Source: Anoxybacillus flavithermus
GTDB taxonomy: Bacteria > Bacillota > Bacilli > Bacillales > Anoxybacillaceae
NCBI RefSeq assembly: GCF_002742685.1
Contig: NZ_PEDM01000026.1
Span: forward strand, 1-40,482
Direction: 5' to 3'
DNA: 40,482 bases
Part shown: in pieces, positions 19,489 through 28,481 of the stretch
Layout: every line of letters starts with the position of its first letter
Numbering within the stretch: the first letter of the stretch is position 1
The notes under the pieces: model-generated
Seen by the model: the letters and a program-made list of their open reading frames with translations, nothing else
Told to the model about the DNA's origin: nothing
Databases searched by the model: none
Program-made: the position numbers and the translations under genes

Positions 19489-19860
19489 TTACTCCTCAGG
19501 AGTAATAAAAATAATTTCTCCTTCTTTCGACAAAAAATATTGTTTTCGAGCCAATTCGGCAATATATTTATCATCGTTTAATTTTTTGATTTCCTCTTTC
19601 AATCTTTTTTCATCTTGTTGCAACGTGCGTAACTTTTCTTCCAACTGTTCTTTCGCTTTTAGTTGCTCATTGATCGCAGAAGATTGTGCCATCATCGTAT
19701 ATAAAAATAGCGAAGAAGCGGCTAACGCCATCGTTGCCACAATGCTAAAACGAATCACCTTCTTTTTACGACGTCGCGCCTTTTTATGTTCTTGTTTTTC
19801 TTGTTGAATGACATACGACGTTTGTATTTTTTTCACTTTACTTCTCTGTGGGACGCCCAT
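19489..19860 (-). CDS. divIC: Cell division protein DivIC (FtsB-like)
   Basis: Bitopic divisome protein working with FtsL and DivIB at the septum. 123 residues: basic cytoplasmic N-terminus (to about 36), one membrane helix (about 37-57), then an extracytoplasmic leucine/glutamate-rich coiled coil (about 60-96) and the conserved tail ELARKQYFLSKEGEIIF. ATG at 19860 is preferred; an upstream GTG (19869) sits too close to AAGGAG. Confidence 0.94.
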   Translation of the reverse strand: MGVPQRSKVKKIQTSYVIQQEKQEHKKARRRKKKVIRFSIVATMALAASSLFLYTMMAQSSAINEQLKAKEQLEEKLRTLQQDEKRLKEEIKKLNDDKYIAELARKQYFLSKEGEIIFITPEE

Positions 19861-19883
19861 GTTTTTCACCGCTCCTTCTTTCG

Positions 19884-20492
19884 TTACCCTTTTTTTCTAA
19901 ACATATTCGCTATTCTCAAAAAAAACCCTTTTCCAATATGAAAAACGCGACCAACCGTTACTTGAAAACGAAGTGGGGTCTTTCGCCAAATGAAACGTCC
20001 GATCCATATGAATGGTTGCAATAAAAATTGTACACATCCATAGATCACTTTATATAAAATTTTACCAACCGACAAAACAACATGACAAGTAGTGATGAAT
20101 AAAAAAACAAAAAAACGGTAAAGAAGTCGGAGCGGAAATATGATGATGTAATAAAATAAACGCATAAGGAAACGATATAACGTCACAACGATGCGAATGA
20201 TCTGTTGCAACAAGCGAACATACATATTTTGAAACAACGCTTGGTAAGCAGCGTACCCACATAAAATAGCTAAAAAAATGTACAAGCGAATTTGCCCATT
20301 ATTCACGAGCAATAACGTGTAAAAGACATATAGCGCTTGTACGATCCAAAAAAGAATATCTGCAATCCATACGATCAGCCGATGACGTTCAGAACGATGG
20401 AATATATGTGCGTATGTATCAAAAGATGCACCGATGATGATTCCTGTTCCAATCATCGCAAGCAAAGTCGTAAATTGCACATGCAAACTCAT
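19884..20492 (-). CDS. yabQ: Spore cortex biosynthesis protein YabQ
   Basis: Multi-pass membrane protein needed for spore cortex formation in B. subtilis (sigma-E regulon, outer forespore membrane). 202 residues with about four or more hydrophobic segments in the first 140 residues and a basic C-terminus. Its ATG overlaps the yabP stop by 4 nt (ATGA), so the two are coupled. Identity rests on gene order as well as the membrane layout. Confidence 0.9.
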   Translation of the reverse strand: MSLHVQFTTLLAMIGTGIIIGASFDTYAHIFHRSERHRLIVWIADILFWIVQALYVFYTLLLVNNGQIRLYIFLAILCGYAAYQALFQNMYVRLLQQIIRIVVTLYRFLMRLFYYIIIFPLRLLYRFFVFLFITTCHVVLSVGKILYKVIYGCVQFLLQPFIWIGRFIWRKTPLRFQVTVGRVFHIGKGFFLRIANMFRKKG

Positions 20493-20782
20493 TTAAACAA
20501 CTTGCTAAAGAATCCTTTAGCTTTCTCCGTATGATGTTCGTCTAAATAAATGATTTCAAAAATTTTACCTTTAATGGAGACAATTCCTTTGTCTACATCT
20601 AAGTTTTTCATTTGTAAATTCTGCCCTTTCACAGACAAAAAGCCCATAACCGTTTCCAGTAAAAACTCTTCATTATCGAAACTTTCTACTTGTTTTACAC
20701 CGGTAATTTCTAACGTGCGCCGACTGCGCATGACAATGTCGTGTTCTTGAACGGGCCCTTTATTTCCAATATTTTGCGTCAT
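20489..20782 (-). CDS. yabP: Sporulation protein YabP
   Basis: Small (97 residues) YabP/YqfC-family protein of unknown biochemical function, expressed in the mother cell in B. subtilis. Visible family features are RSRRTLEITGVKQVESFDNEEF and a repeated G-strand pattern (GFLSVKGQNLQM, GIVSIKGKIFEI). ATG at 20782 follows GAGGGGGAG; a TTG immediately upstream is a less likely start. It is the first gene of a yabP-yabQ unit. Confidence 0.92.
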   Translation of the reverse strand: MTQNIGNKGPVQEHDIVMRSRRTLEITGVKQVESFDNEEFLLETVMGFLSVKGQNLQMKNLDVDKGIVSIKGKIFEIIYLDEHHTEKAKGFFSKLFK

Positions 20783-20788
20783 CAACGT

Positions 20789-20830
20789 CTCCCCCTCACA
20801 ACGGTCGTTTGTACAAGTGTATGAGGGGAG
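20789..20830 (-). promoter_or_regulatory. yabP leader: sigma-E -10 and possible SD-masking arm
   Basis: CATACACT (20823-20816) is an exact sigma-E -10 (CATACANT), though no good -35 is seen at the expected distance. CTCCCCTC just upstream (20830-20823) can pair with the yabP SD GAGGGGGAG (20797-20789) with one bulge. The pairing arm would be missing from a transcript starting at this -10. yabP and yabQ are known sigma-E genes in B. subtilis. Confidence 0.45.
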
Positions 20831-20848
20831 GGAATAGTTTAGAACAAG

Positions 20849-21106
20849 CTATTCCACTCGCTCTTCTTTTACAATTTCGTATAATGCACTCGCATCTTCT
20901 TTTTTCGCATGCTCTTGCAATTCGACCACTTTTACTGTCACATGTTTTTGACCAAATTGAATCATAATTTCATCACCTATTTTTACGGTTGAGCTCGCTT
21001 TTGCTTGTTGACCGTTAATAAAAACACGTCCTTGATCAGCGACTTCTTTTGCTAACGTTCTTCTTTTAATGAGCCGTGAAACTTTTAAAAACTTATCGAG
21101 TCGCAT
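20849..21106 (-). CDS. rqcP: RqcP (YabO), S4-domain ribosome quality-control factor
   Basis: Binds stalled 50S-peptidyl-tRNA complexes and works with RqcH in poly-alanine tailing. 86 residues, the same as B. subtilis RqcP. The S4 RNA-binding domain spans nearly the whole protein: MRLDKFLKVSRLIKRR, then VFINGQQAKASSTVKIGD. ATG at 21106 follows a GGGAGGGG site and starts 1 nt after the mazG stop; a reading to 21145 is rejected. Confidence 0.95.
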   Translation of the reverse strand: MRLDKFLKVSRLIKRRTLAKEVADQGRVFINGQQAKASSTVKIGDEIMIQFGQKHVTVKVVELQEHAKKEDASALYEIVKEERVE

Positions 21107-21107
21107 A

Positions 21108-22559
21108 TTACAACCCCTCCCTTTTCGCTTCTTCCCACATTTCATCTAATTGGTTCAACGAATATTCGTTCCATTCTTTTCCTAAACCTTTCACTTTCTC
21201 TTCGATATATTGAAAACGACGGTAAAACTTTTCATTCGCCATTGCTAATGCTTCTTCAGGATTGACTTTATAATATCGACATACATTGATCAACGCAAAT
21301 AGTAAATCTCCAAATTCTGCTTTTAGTTTTTGTTCATCCATTTGATTAGCTTCTTGCTGTACTTCATTTATTTCTTCTTCCACTTTACGCCACATCGGCT
21401 CCACTTCCGACCAATCAAACCCAACTTTTGCGGCTCTTTTTTGATATTCATATGCGCGTAGCGTACCCGGTAACGCTTTGGCGACATCGTCAAGCAATGA
21501 ATGAGGTGTATGCTCCTTTTCTGCCTGCTTGATTGCTTCCCAGTTACGTACGACCTGTTCTGCATGCTCGACATGAACGTCTCCAAATACATGAGGATGA
21601 CGGCGAATCATTTTTTCTGTAATGGCACGAATGACATCATCAATCGAAAACATTCCTTCATCTTCTCCAATTTGAGCATGAAGCATAACTTGTAACAATA
21701 CGTCACCTAATTCTTCAATCATGTTTTCATCGTCTTGCTGATCAATTGCATCAAGAAGCTCATACACTTCTTCAAGCAAATATTTTTTCAGCGACTGGTG
21801 TGTCTGTTTTCGGTCCCACGGGCAACCATTAGGCCCACGCAACGTCGAAATCACACGTCGTAAAGTAGTAAAATCATGATATAGCAGCTCATCATTTTCT
21901 ACTTTTGGTACATAAACACTCGTTAAATTGCTGACGGTTATGACCCGATCTAGCTCATATAGTGGGACTTTTTCCATGCGTTGCCGCTTACTTCCTGCCG
22001 CATAAATGATAAAAACGGGATAATCGTGTGGTAATTTTTCCAATAAAGCTAATTTTACATCAGATGCAATAAACGAGTCATATACTTGGCAAAAAATGAT
22101 ATGATTCCGCAACTGAATTTCGTCCAGATGAAACGAAGTAGCGTCAACAAATTGAAACCCTTCAATCGGATCGAGCTCAATGGCAGTAAATAACGCATCA
22201 AGAAAACTTTGTCCTCCTTCCACACGAACAGAAATGTGATCTTTTTTTTCAAGCAATAGCTTTACTGTACGCTCAGCAACTAGTGGATGTCCTGGAACAG
22301 CGTATACAACATCCCCTTTTTTCACTTCTTCACATAAATATTCAACAATATGTTCGTATACTTGTTCAAACTGATCGTATTTTTTGTATATGTCGTCAAA
22401 CGATTGAACGTATATTCCTTCCGCCTCTAATTGTGGGACAACAGGATGATCTTTTGTTCGTAAAAAGATGCGATTTGCCTGTTTTAATGTACGGTACACA
22501 CCGAAAGACAACTGGTCTATGTCTCCTGCCCCAAGACCGACGATTGTAATTGTACCCAT
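21108..22559 (-). CDS. mazG: MazG-type NTP pyrophosphohydrolase with methylase-like domain (YabN)
   Basis: Fusion of a tetrapyrrole-methylase-like N-terminal domain (about 1-220; GLGAGDIDQLS, then PGHPLVAERTV) with two MazG segments (about 230-483). The first MazG unit has the metal motif EEVYELLDAID followed by EELGDVLLQ; the second has EFGDLLFALINVCR. It hydrolyses non-canonical NTPs in house-cleaning; the methylase half has no known substrate. 483 residues. It sits 2 nt after yabM and 1 nt before rqcP. Confidence 0.93.
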   Translation of the reverse strand: MGTITIVGLGAGDIDQLSFGVYRTLKQANRIFLRTKDHPVVPQLEAEGIYVQSFDDIYKKYDQFEQVYEHIVEYLCEEVKKGDVVYAVPGHPLVAERTVKLLLEKKDHISVRVEGGQSFLDALFTAIELDPIEGFQFVDATSFHLDEIQLRNHIIFCQVYDSFIASDVKLALLEKLPHDYPVFIIYAAGSKRQRMEKVPLYELDRVITVSNLTSVYVPKVENDELLYHDFTTLRRVISTLRGPNGCPWDRKQTHQSLKKYLLEEVYELLDAIDQQDDENMIEELGDVLLQVMLHAQIGEDEGMFSIDDVIRAITEKMIRRHPHVFGDVHVEHAEQVVRNWEAIKQAEKEHTPHSLLDDVAKALPGTLRAYEYQKRAAKVGFDWSEVEPMWRKVEEEINEVQQEANQMDEQKLKAEFGDLLFALINVCRYYKVNPEEALAMANEKFYRRFQYIEEKVKGLGKEWNEYSLNQLDEMWEEAKREGL

Positions 22560-22561
22560 GA

Positions 22562-24118
22562 CTATCCAGCCTTTCTTTGTTTTATATTTATTAAATAACG
22601 TCCAAACGGAAAAGCTAACAAGTCTTCTTCCGCAAAAACTTCTTTTTTAACAATCATTATAATATAAACAAATACTCCAATAAAAACGCCAATGATCGCT
22701 TGAAAAGACGAAAATAAGCGCCCTTGATGGACTGGCAACTCGTTTGTCAATATGATATATCCAGCCAAAACCATTGCCATCATCGCTGCAGCCTTTATCG
22801 TTTGAATGATTGTAGAAAACGAAAGCAAAGGACGAGACATTCTCTTTTGTACATAAAAAAAGGCGATCCCACACATGACAGCATATGCAATGAATGTCGC
22901 TACAGCTGCTCCTACTGTATGCCATAAAGGAACGAGCACGACATTCAGCCCCCATTTTGCTATCATGCCCATACAAACGGCGAAAAGTGGACGAAATACA
23001 TCTCCAAGCCCTTGTAAAATAGCAATAAACGTTAATGTTAAAGAAGTAAAAAGAATGGAAATCGCTAAAATCGTCAGCTCCATTGCACCAACATGATCTT
23101 TAAACAACATCACATTCGCTTGTTTTAATATACAAATTAAACCAACTACTGCTCCCATTCCGATGACAAACGCCACACGAACAGCCGTATATATTGTATT
23201 ACGTTCCATTTGTTCCCCTGATAACATCGGCACAAGCGCTAACGAAAAAGAAGTAGCTGCTACCGTCCCAAGCTGAATGAACGGTTGACCACGATCATAA
23301 ACTCCCTTTGCCGTTTTAGCTAGTTCATGCAATCCCGCTTGTTGCAATAAAGGGAGAAGGGTAAATGAGTCAACAAGCTGCATTAAAACGAGAACCATGT
23401 TAGCTAAACAAATTGTTACACCATGAACAGCTAAAAATAAAAGCACTTTTCTTTTTTCTTTCATCGGAAGCCATAGCCGAGTATGAACATGCATCCGTTT
23501 TCGCAACATATATGCAGCGAGTACAGCGAGAGCAGCAAAACTTCCCATAAGTGAACCTGCCATCGCCCCAGCGCCTGCTTCATAAACGGTAAATCCGCGA
23601 TGAAGCAAAAGAGAAGAAAAAAATAAAATGGCACACACCCGTACAAATTGTTCTACTACTTGTGAAACAGCTGTCGGAACCATCTCCCCTATCCCTTGAA
23701 AATAGCCACGAAAAACGGAAGTAAATGGGAGAAGTAAAAAGACAAACGAAATGGCGCGAATGAGCGAAACTAATTGGTGATCCCCCATGGTCTTTGCTAG
23801 CGATGAAGCCCCGAAATAAAGAATAGAAAACATGATGATGCTCATACATGATAAAAAATAAAAAGAAAGCCGAACGACAGCAAACTTATATGTTGATTGT
23901 TTATTTTCAGCAATAAGCTTTGAGATCGCAACTGGGTAACCATACGTTGACAAAGCAAGAAAAACACCATAAAAAGGATAAACTTGTTGGTAAATATAAA
24001 ATCCGATGTCACCAGCAATATTTTGATACGGAATTCGGTAAAAAGCACTTAATGTTTTTGTAAATAAGGCGGCGACCGTCAACACGAATGCACCGCGCAA
24101 CCAATCTTTTTTTTCCAT
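22562..24118 (-). CDS. yabM: MOP/MATE-superfamily polysaccharide or lipid flippase (YabM)
   Basis: 518-residue integral membrane protein with about 14 hydrophobic segments, of the SpoVB/MurJ-like export family. The N-terminus GAFVLTVAALFTKTLSAFYRIPYQNIAG and the early QQVYPFYGVFLALSTYGYPVAIS block are typical. The cargo in B. subtilis is not settled; lipid II or related precursors are a guess. ATG at 24118 has AAGGTGA at good spacing; a GTG three codons upstream is rejected. A TATAAT at 24151-24146 lies shortly upstream without a clear -35. Confidence 0.88.
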   Translation of the reverse strand: MEKKDWLRGAFVLTVAALFTKTLSAFYRIPYQNIAGDIGFYIYQQVYPFYGVFLALSTYGYPVAISKLIAENKQSTYKFAVVRLSFYFLSCMSIIMFSILYFGASSLAKTMGDHQLVSLIRAISFVFLLLPFTSVFRGYFQGIGEMVPTAVSQVVEQFVRVCAILFFSSLLLHRGFTVYEAGAGAMAGSLMGSFAALAVLAAYMLRKRMHVHTRLWLPMKEKRKVLLFLAVHGVTICLANMVLVLMQLVDSFTLLPLLQQAGLHELAKTAKGVYDRGQPFIQLGTVAATSFSLALVPMLSGEQMERNTIYTAVRVAFVIGMGAVVGLICILKQANVMLFKDHVGAMELTILAISILFTSLTLTFIAILQGLGDVFRPLFAVCMGMIAKWGLNVVLVPLWHTVGAAVATFIAYAVMCGIAFFYVQKRMSRPLLSFSTIIQTIKAAAMMAMVLAGYIILTNELPVHQGRLFSSFQAIIGVFIGVFVYIIMIVKKEVFAEEDLLAFPFGRYLINIKQRKAG

Positions 24119-24155
24119 ATACTTCACCTTTTCCGATTACGTATAATTATACATC

Positions 24156-24182
24156 AAAAAAAGGTAGCGAGATGCTACCTTT
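24156..24182 (-). terminator. spoVT terminator
   Basis: Nine-bp perfect stem (24160-24168 with 24174-24182), 5-nt loop and a T run on the minus strand. The spoVT TAA stop runs into the first arm. Confidence 0.9.
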
Positions 24183-24717
24183 ATTGTTCCATTTGCCGAG
24201 CAAGGAAACTCGCTGCAGTTTCTGCTGCTTTATGCTCTACTTCACCGAGCGTTTTATCTTTCGAGAAAATAATGACTGCTCCGATTGGATCTCCTCCAGC
24301 GATAATTGGCGCAATCACGTATGATTGCATATGTTCTTCATGACCTTGCGCAAATGATACGCTTTTTTCTTCTGTATGCAAAATAGACTGACGGTCTTCC
24401 ATCACTTTTTCAACAAGCTCACTTACGCTCTTATTTAAATACTCCTTTTTCGATCCGCCTGCTACGGCAATAAATACATCGCGATCACAAATGAGCACAG
24501 GTTGTCCTAAACTGTCAAAAAGAGCCTCAGCGTACTCTTTTGCAAAATCACCTAGCTCACTAATCGGCGAATACTTTTTCAAAATGACCTCGCCATCGCG
24601 GTCAACAAATATTTCAAGCGGGTCTCCTTCACGGATGCGAAGTGTTCTGCGAATTTCTTTCGGGATTACAACTCGTCCTAAATCATCGATTCGTCGAACA
24701 ATACCTGTTGCTTTCAT
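24181..24717 (-). CDS. spoVT: Stage V sporulation protein T, AbrB-family regulator
   Basis: Forespore transcription factor that modulates sigma-G genes. 178 residues. The N-terminal swapped-hairpin AbrB domain (about 5-50) reads GIVRRIDDLGRVVIPKEIRR with LRIREGDPLEIF. The C-terminal part (about 56-178) is the GAF-like sensing domain. It has its own upstream sigma-G-type promoter and a terminator, so it is probably monocistronic. Confidence 0.97.
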   Translation of the reverse strand: MKATGIVRRIDDLGRVVIPKEIRRTLRIREGDPLEIFVDRDGEVILKKYSPISELGDFAKEYAEALFDSLGQPVLICDRDVFIAVAGGSKKEYLNKSVSELVEKVMEDRQSILHTEEKSVSFAQGHEEHMQSYVIAPIIAGGDPIGAVIIFSKDKTLGEVEHKAAETAASFLARQMEQ

Positions 24718-24794
24718 CTATCGATGCCTCGCTTTCATCTAGTGATTAAAAATGGCACTGGTGAAGCAGTTGAATAATTCACCATTGTTGTGAT

Positions 24795-24823
24795 TAGTAT
24801 CCGTCACAAGCGAAGTTATATAC
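24795..24823 (-). promoter_or_regulatory. spoVT sigma-G/F-type promoter
   Basis: GTATA (24823-24819) fits the -35 GHATR, and after a 17-bp spacer GATACTA (24801-24795) matches CATACTA at six of seven positions. spoVT is a sigma-G gene in B. subtilis. The start site would be about 70 bp before the gene. Confidence 0.72.
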
Positions 24824-24824
24824 A

Positions 24825-24875
24825 CAATGAAGGGGGATTTTTTTTAAAAGTGAAAATCCCCCATCTTCATCATTG
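24825..24875 (-). terminator. long hairpin between mfd and spoVT
   Basis: A G-run stem (GGGGGATTTT paired with AAAATCCCCC) is extended outward by CAATGA/TCATTG-type pairs with small bulges, giving about 17 bp. It lies after mfd and ends directly at the sigma-G -35. The T tract is poor (TTCATTG), so it is either a weak mfd terminator or a 3'-end-protecting hairpin. Confidence 0.55.
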
Positions 24876-24911
24876 CCACTTATTTATAAACAATAAACAT
24901 GAAACAATCAA

Positions 24912-27900
24912 TTATTTTTTAGCATATTTTAACCCTTTTAGCAACTCATAAATGATCATTAACCATTGTTGCGGTTTCATTCCTTTTGCATGAACGACAA
25001 TTTTGAAGCAATCTCCATCCATGCCGAAACCAACATTTCTGCCATACGGTTCACCGAGCTTAAACAATTGACTAACATCAATTTGCTTTGTCATTTCTTG
25101 TGAAAATAAAATTGTAATTTCTTGCTTCGTCTGTTTAATGGACTGAATGAGATGCTGTTTGGCATATATTTTTATTTCGGCAATTTGGAATAAATAAGCC
25201 ACTTCGTCTGGATAATCACCGAAGCGATCCAACATTTCTTCTCGCAATTGCTCCAGTTCTTCTAACGAATCAAGTCCACGGAATCGCTTATACATCTCAA
25301 TTTTTTGTTGTTCATTTGTAATGTAGTGCTCTGGGATATACGCATCAATTTCTAAATCAATCTCCACTTCAAACGGTTTTTCTTGCTTCGTTCCTCGTCG
25401 TTCCTCAATCGCTTCTTTCAACATTTGAGAATAAAGCTCAAAACCAACGGAATCAATAAACCCGTGTTGCTGCGCCCCTAATAAGTTCCCAGCTCCACGA
25501 ATAGACAAATCACGCATCGCAATTTTAAATCCTGATCCAAGCTCTGTAAATTCCTTAATTGCTTGTAATCGTTTTTCTGCTACTTCATTTAACACCTTAT
25601 CTTTTCGATACGTAAAATACGCATATGCAATGCGGTTAGAACGTCCCACACGCCCTCGCAATTGATATAGTTGTGAAAGCCCCATTTTATCTGCATCATA
25701 AACGATTAACGTATTCACATTTGGAATGTCAACACCTGTTTCGATGATCGTCGTGCTCACTAACACATCATACTGACCTTCTAAAAACGCAAGCATGACT
25801 GCCTCTAATTCATGTTCGGACATTCTTCCGTGTGCATATGTCACGCGAGCATCAGGCACGAGCGCCGAAATTTCTTCTGCCTTTCGATCAATATCTTCAA
25901 CGCGATTATAAAGAAAAAACACTTGTCCTCCGCGCGCCATTTCGCGTTCAATCGCCTCTCGCACAATGATTGGACTGTATTCCATCACATACGTTTGTAC
26001 AGGGAAACGATTTTCCGGAGGTGTTTCGATGACGGACAGATCGCGGACACCGATAAGCGACATATGTAACGTGCGCGGAATCGGTGTAGCGGTTAACGTT
26101 AATACATCGATATTTGTTTTTAGTTGTTTAATTCTTTCCTTATGGGCAACACCGAACCGTTGCTCCTCGTCAATAATTAATAAACCTAGATCTTTAAACG
26201 ATACGTCTTTTGATAAAAGCCGATGTGTTCCAATCACCATATCAATCGTACCGTCTTTTAAGCCTTGGATTGTTTCGGTTTGTTGCTTTTTCGTGCGAAA
26301 ACGACTCAATAAACCGATGTTAATCGGATATCCTTGGAAACGTTCACGGACCGTTTCATAATGTTGCTGGGCTAAAATGGTCGTTGGAACGAGAAATGCG
26401 ACTTGTTTTCCGTCCATAATCGCTTTAAATGCAGCACGCAATGCGACTTCTGTTTTTCCATAACCAACATCCCCACATAGCAATCGATCCATCGGCCGTT
26501 CGCTTTCCATATCGCGTTTAATTTCACGAATGGAACGAAGCTGATCTTCCGTCTCTTGATATGGGAACGCCGCTTCAAATTCCCTTTGCATCTCGTTATC
26601 CGGTGAAAAAGCGTACCCTTTGCTCGCTTCTCGCTCTGCATATAATTTCATCAAGTCCTCGGCAATATCCTGAACAGAAGACTCTACTTTCTTTTTTACT
26701 TTCTTCCACTCTGTTCCACCTAATTTATAAATTTTCGGCTCTTTTCCTTCTGAACCGACATATTTTTGGACGAGATCCATTTGATCAACAGGAACGTATA
26801 ACGTATCATTCCCTTGATATTGAATGTGAATGTAATCTTTATGAATGCCGTTAATTTCTAGCGTTTCGATTCCTAAATATTTTCCGATTCCATGATTGAC
26901 GTGGACGACATAGTCGCCAACTTTTAAATCTGTATAACTTTTAATTCGTTCCGCATTCGACAATTTTTGGCGTCGCACAGGACGTTTCATTCGCTTTTTA
27001 AATAGCTCTTCTTCTGTAATGACAGCGAGTTTTTGCATCGGCAATTCAAAACCTGCAACTAACCCGGATGGAGCAATTTGACATTTACCGTGCAATAATG
27101 CATCATCTTTCCCGATTTGGACAGCATCAATCTCATAATCTTCTAACGTTTGTTTCAGTTTTTTCGCTCGCTCTTCATTTCCTGCTAACAAAACGACAGC
27201 ATAATTCCCTTTTTGCCACCGCTCAATTTCTCCCTTTAACAACTGCATTTGACTATAAAACACTTGCATTTGTTTACAAGATACATTAACAATATTTTGA
27301 GGATGTGTATATGGAATATGACGTAAAAATAAAGATAAGTAAATCGTTGATCTCAACCGCTTTTGCAATACTTCTGAGAACGAATGAGAAATCGAGATAC
27401 TCTGCACAATTTTTCCTTCTTCTAATAAATTCGTATACCATTCTGCCTCTTCTTGCTCTAATTTTTCTGCTACTTCTTGAATGCGACTCATTTCATCAAT
27501 GACAACAACACCGTGCTCTGGAATATAATCTAGCAAACTTGCAGCTGAAGGATAGAAGAGTGAGAAATATTTATACATTTCTTCGATTGATTTCCCGTTT
27601 TTCAACTGCTCTAATTCAAATGACACATGTTCAAATAAACGATTTTTCGTTTTTTCATCATGAATATGTTGCAGCGTATTATGAAATTTCGCCTCTAACC
27701 GCTGAATCGCTTCGTCTATATTTTGTTGTTCAACGATCAATTCAGTTGCCGGTCCGATTAACACCTCGTTTATCTCAGCTATTGAACGTTGATCGTCAAT
27801 GGAGAACGTTCGAATCGACTCGATCTCCACATCAAATAGCTCAATACGATAAGGAAGATCGGCTGTAAGCGGATAAATATCAATAATGCCTCCTCGAACG

Positions 27901-28424
27901 CTAAATTCCCCGGGAGTCGAAACAGCAGATACACGTTCATATCCCATTGCAACAAATTGCTTCAAACAATGTTCTACATCCATTTGCTCACCGACGCGAA
28001 AATGAAGTTGATAACGTTGCCATACATCTTTCGGTGGTAATAATCGTCGAAGCGCAGCTATAGGAGCAATGACAATTCCTTTTTTTCGTTCACACCAATA
28101 GTTCAACACCTCTAAGCGTTGCGCCCGTAATTCTGGACTAGCTACAGCTAATTCAGCTGCAATTAATTCATTGACAGGATAAAGAAGAACTTCTTCCTCA
28201 TCAATTAATTGAATGAGATCGTCATATATTTTTTGCGCTTGAAATAAATTGTGCGTCACAATACATAAAGGGCGCTCAGTATTCTCATATAAAGAAGAAA
28301 TGAAAACAGAACGAGCAGAGCCGGATAAACCTGTTACAAGCTGCTCCTTTAATCCATTGCGAATCCCTTCTGCAACCGATTGCATGTCCGCATGATTGAT
28401 AAAATATTGTCGTAACCCTCGCAA
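24912..28424 (-). CDS. mfd: Transcription-repair coupling factor Mfd
   Basis: Removes stalled RNA polymerase at lesions and recruits UvrA. 1170 residues. The order is a UvrB-like N-terminal module, an RNAP-interaction (CarD-like) domain with VGDYVVHVNHGIGKY, then a RecG-like motor with Walker A GDVGYGKTE, motif II DEEQRFG and the TRG-type region, and a C-terminal TRCF domain. The start is probably TTG at 28424, 6 nt after GGAGGG and aligned with the family N-terminus; the upstream reading to 28475 passes through a hairpin. Confidence 0.96.
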   Translation of the reverse strand: MRGLRQYFINHADMQSVAEGIRNGLKEQLVTGLSGSARSVFISSLYENTERPLCIVTHNLFQAQKIYDDLIQLIDEEEVLLYPVNELIAAELAVASPELRAQRLEVLNYWCERKKGIVIAPIAALRRLLPPKDVWQRYQLHFRVGEQMDVEHCLKQFVAMGYERVSAVSTPGEFSVRGGIIDIYPLTADLPYRIELFDVEIESIRTFSIDDQRSIAEINEVLIGPATELIVEQQNIDEAIQRLEAKFHNTLQHIHDEKTKNRLFEHVSFELEQLKNGKSIEEMYKYFSLFYPSAASLLDYIPEHGVVVIDEMSRIQEVAEKLEQEEAEWYTNLLEEGKIVQSISISHSFSEVLQKRLRSTIYLSLFLRHIPYTHPQNIVNVSCKQMQVFYSQMQLLKGEIERWQKGNYAVVLLAGNEERAKKLKQTLEDYEIDAVQIGKDDALLHGKCQIAPSGLVAGFELPMQKLAVITEEELFKKRMKRPVRRQKLSNAERIKSYTDLKVGDYVVHVNHGIGKYLGIETLEINGIHKDYIHIQYQGNDTLYVPVDQMDLVQKYVGSEGKEPKIYKLGGTEWKKVKKKVESSVQDIAEDLMKLYAEREASKGYAFSPDNEMQREFEAAFPYQETEDQLRSIREIKRDMESERPMDRLLCGDVGYGKTEVALRAAFKAIMDGKQVAFLVPTTILAQQHYETVRERFQGYPINIGLLSRFRTKKQQTETIQGLKDGTIDMVIGTHRLLSKDVSFKDLGLLIIDEEQRFGVAHKERIKQLKTNIDVLTLTATPIPRTLHMSLIGVRDLSVIETPPENRFPVQTYVMEYSPIIVREAIEREMARGGQVFFLYNRVEDIDRKAEEISALVPDARVTYAHGRMSEHELEAVMLAFLEGQYDVLVSTTIIETGVDIPNVNTLIVYDADKMGLSQLYQLRGRVGRSNRIAYAYFTYRKDKVLNEVAEKRLQAIKEFTELGSGFKIAMRDLSIRGAGNLLGAQQHGFIDSVGFELYSQMLKEAIEERRGTKQEKPFEVEIDLEIDAYIPEHYITNEQQKIEMYKRFRGLDSLEELEQLREEMLDRFGDYPDEVAYLFQIAEIKIYAKQHLIQSIKQTKQEITILFSQEMTKQIDVSQLFKLGEPYGRNVGFGMDGDCFKIVVHAKGMKPQQWLMIIYELLKGLKYAKK

Positions 28425-28453
28425 AAAATTCCCTCCTCTCCAAACATAAATAC

Positions 28454-28478
28454 AAAAATGCTTTGGGTGCCCCAAAGC
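28454..28478 (-). terminator. hairpin between fin and mfd
   Basis: Eight-bp perfect GC-rich stem (28460-28467 with 28471-28478), 3-nt loop and TTTTT on the minus strand, only about 30 nt before the mfd start. It looks like an intrinsic terminator or attenuator that would limit mfd expression from upstream promoters. Confidence 0.8.
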
Positions 28479-28481
28479 CCA

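Noticed and set aside
22647-22976. 109-codon minus-strand frame
   Set aside because: It is inside yabM in another frame, Cys/Ser-rich and without an SD.
26372-26641. 89-codon minus-strand frame
   Set aside because: It is inside mfd in another frame; the intact Mfd domain order explains the DNA.
28425-28475. Upstream extension of mfd
   Set aside because: It would translate through the terminator hairpin and has no SD; TTG at 28424 has a good SD and matches the family start.
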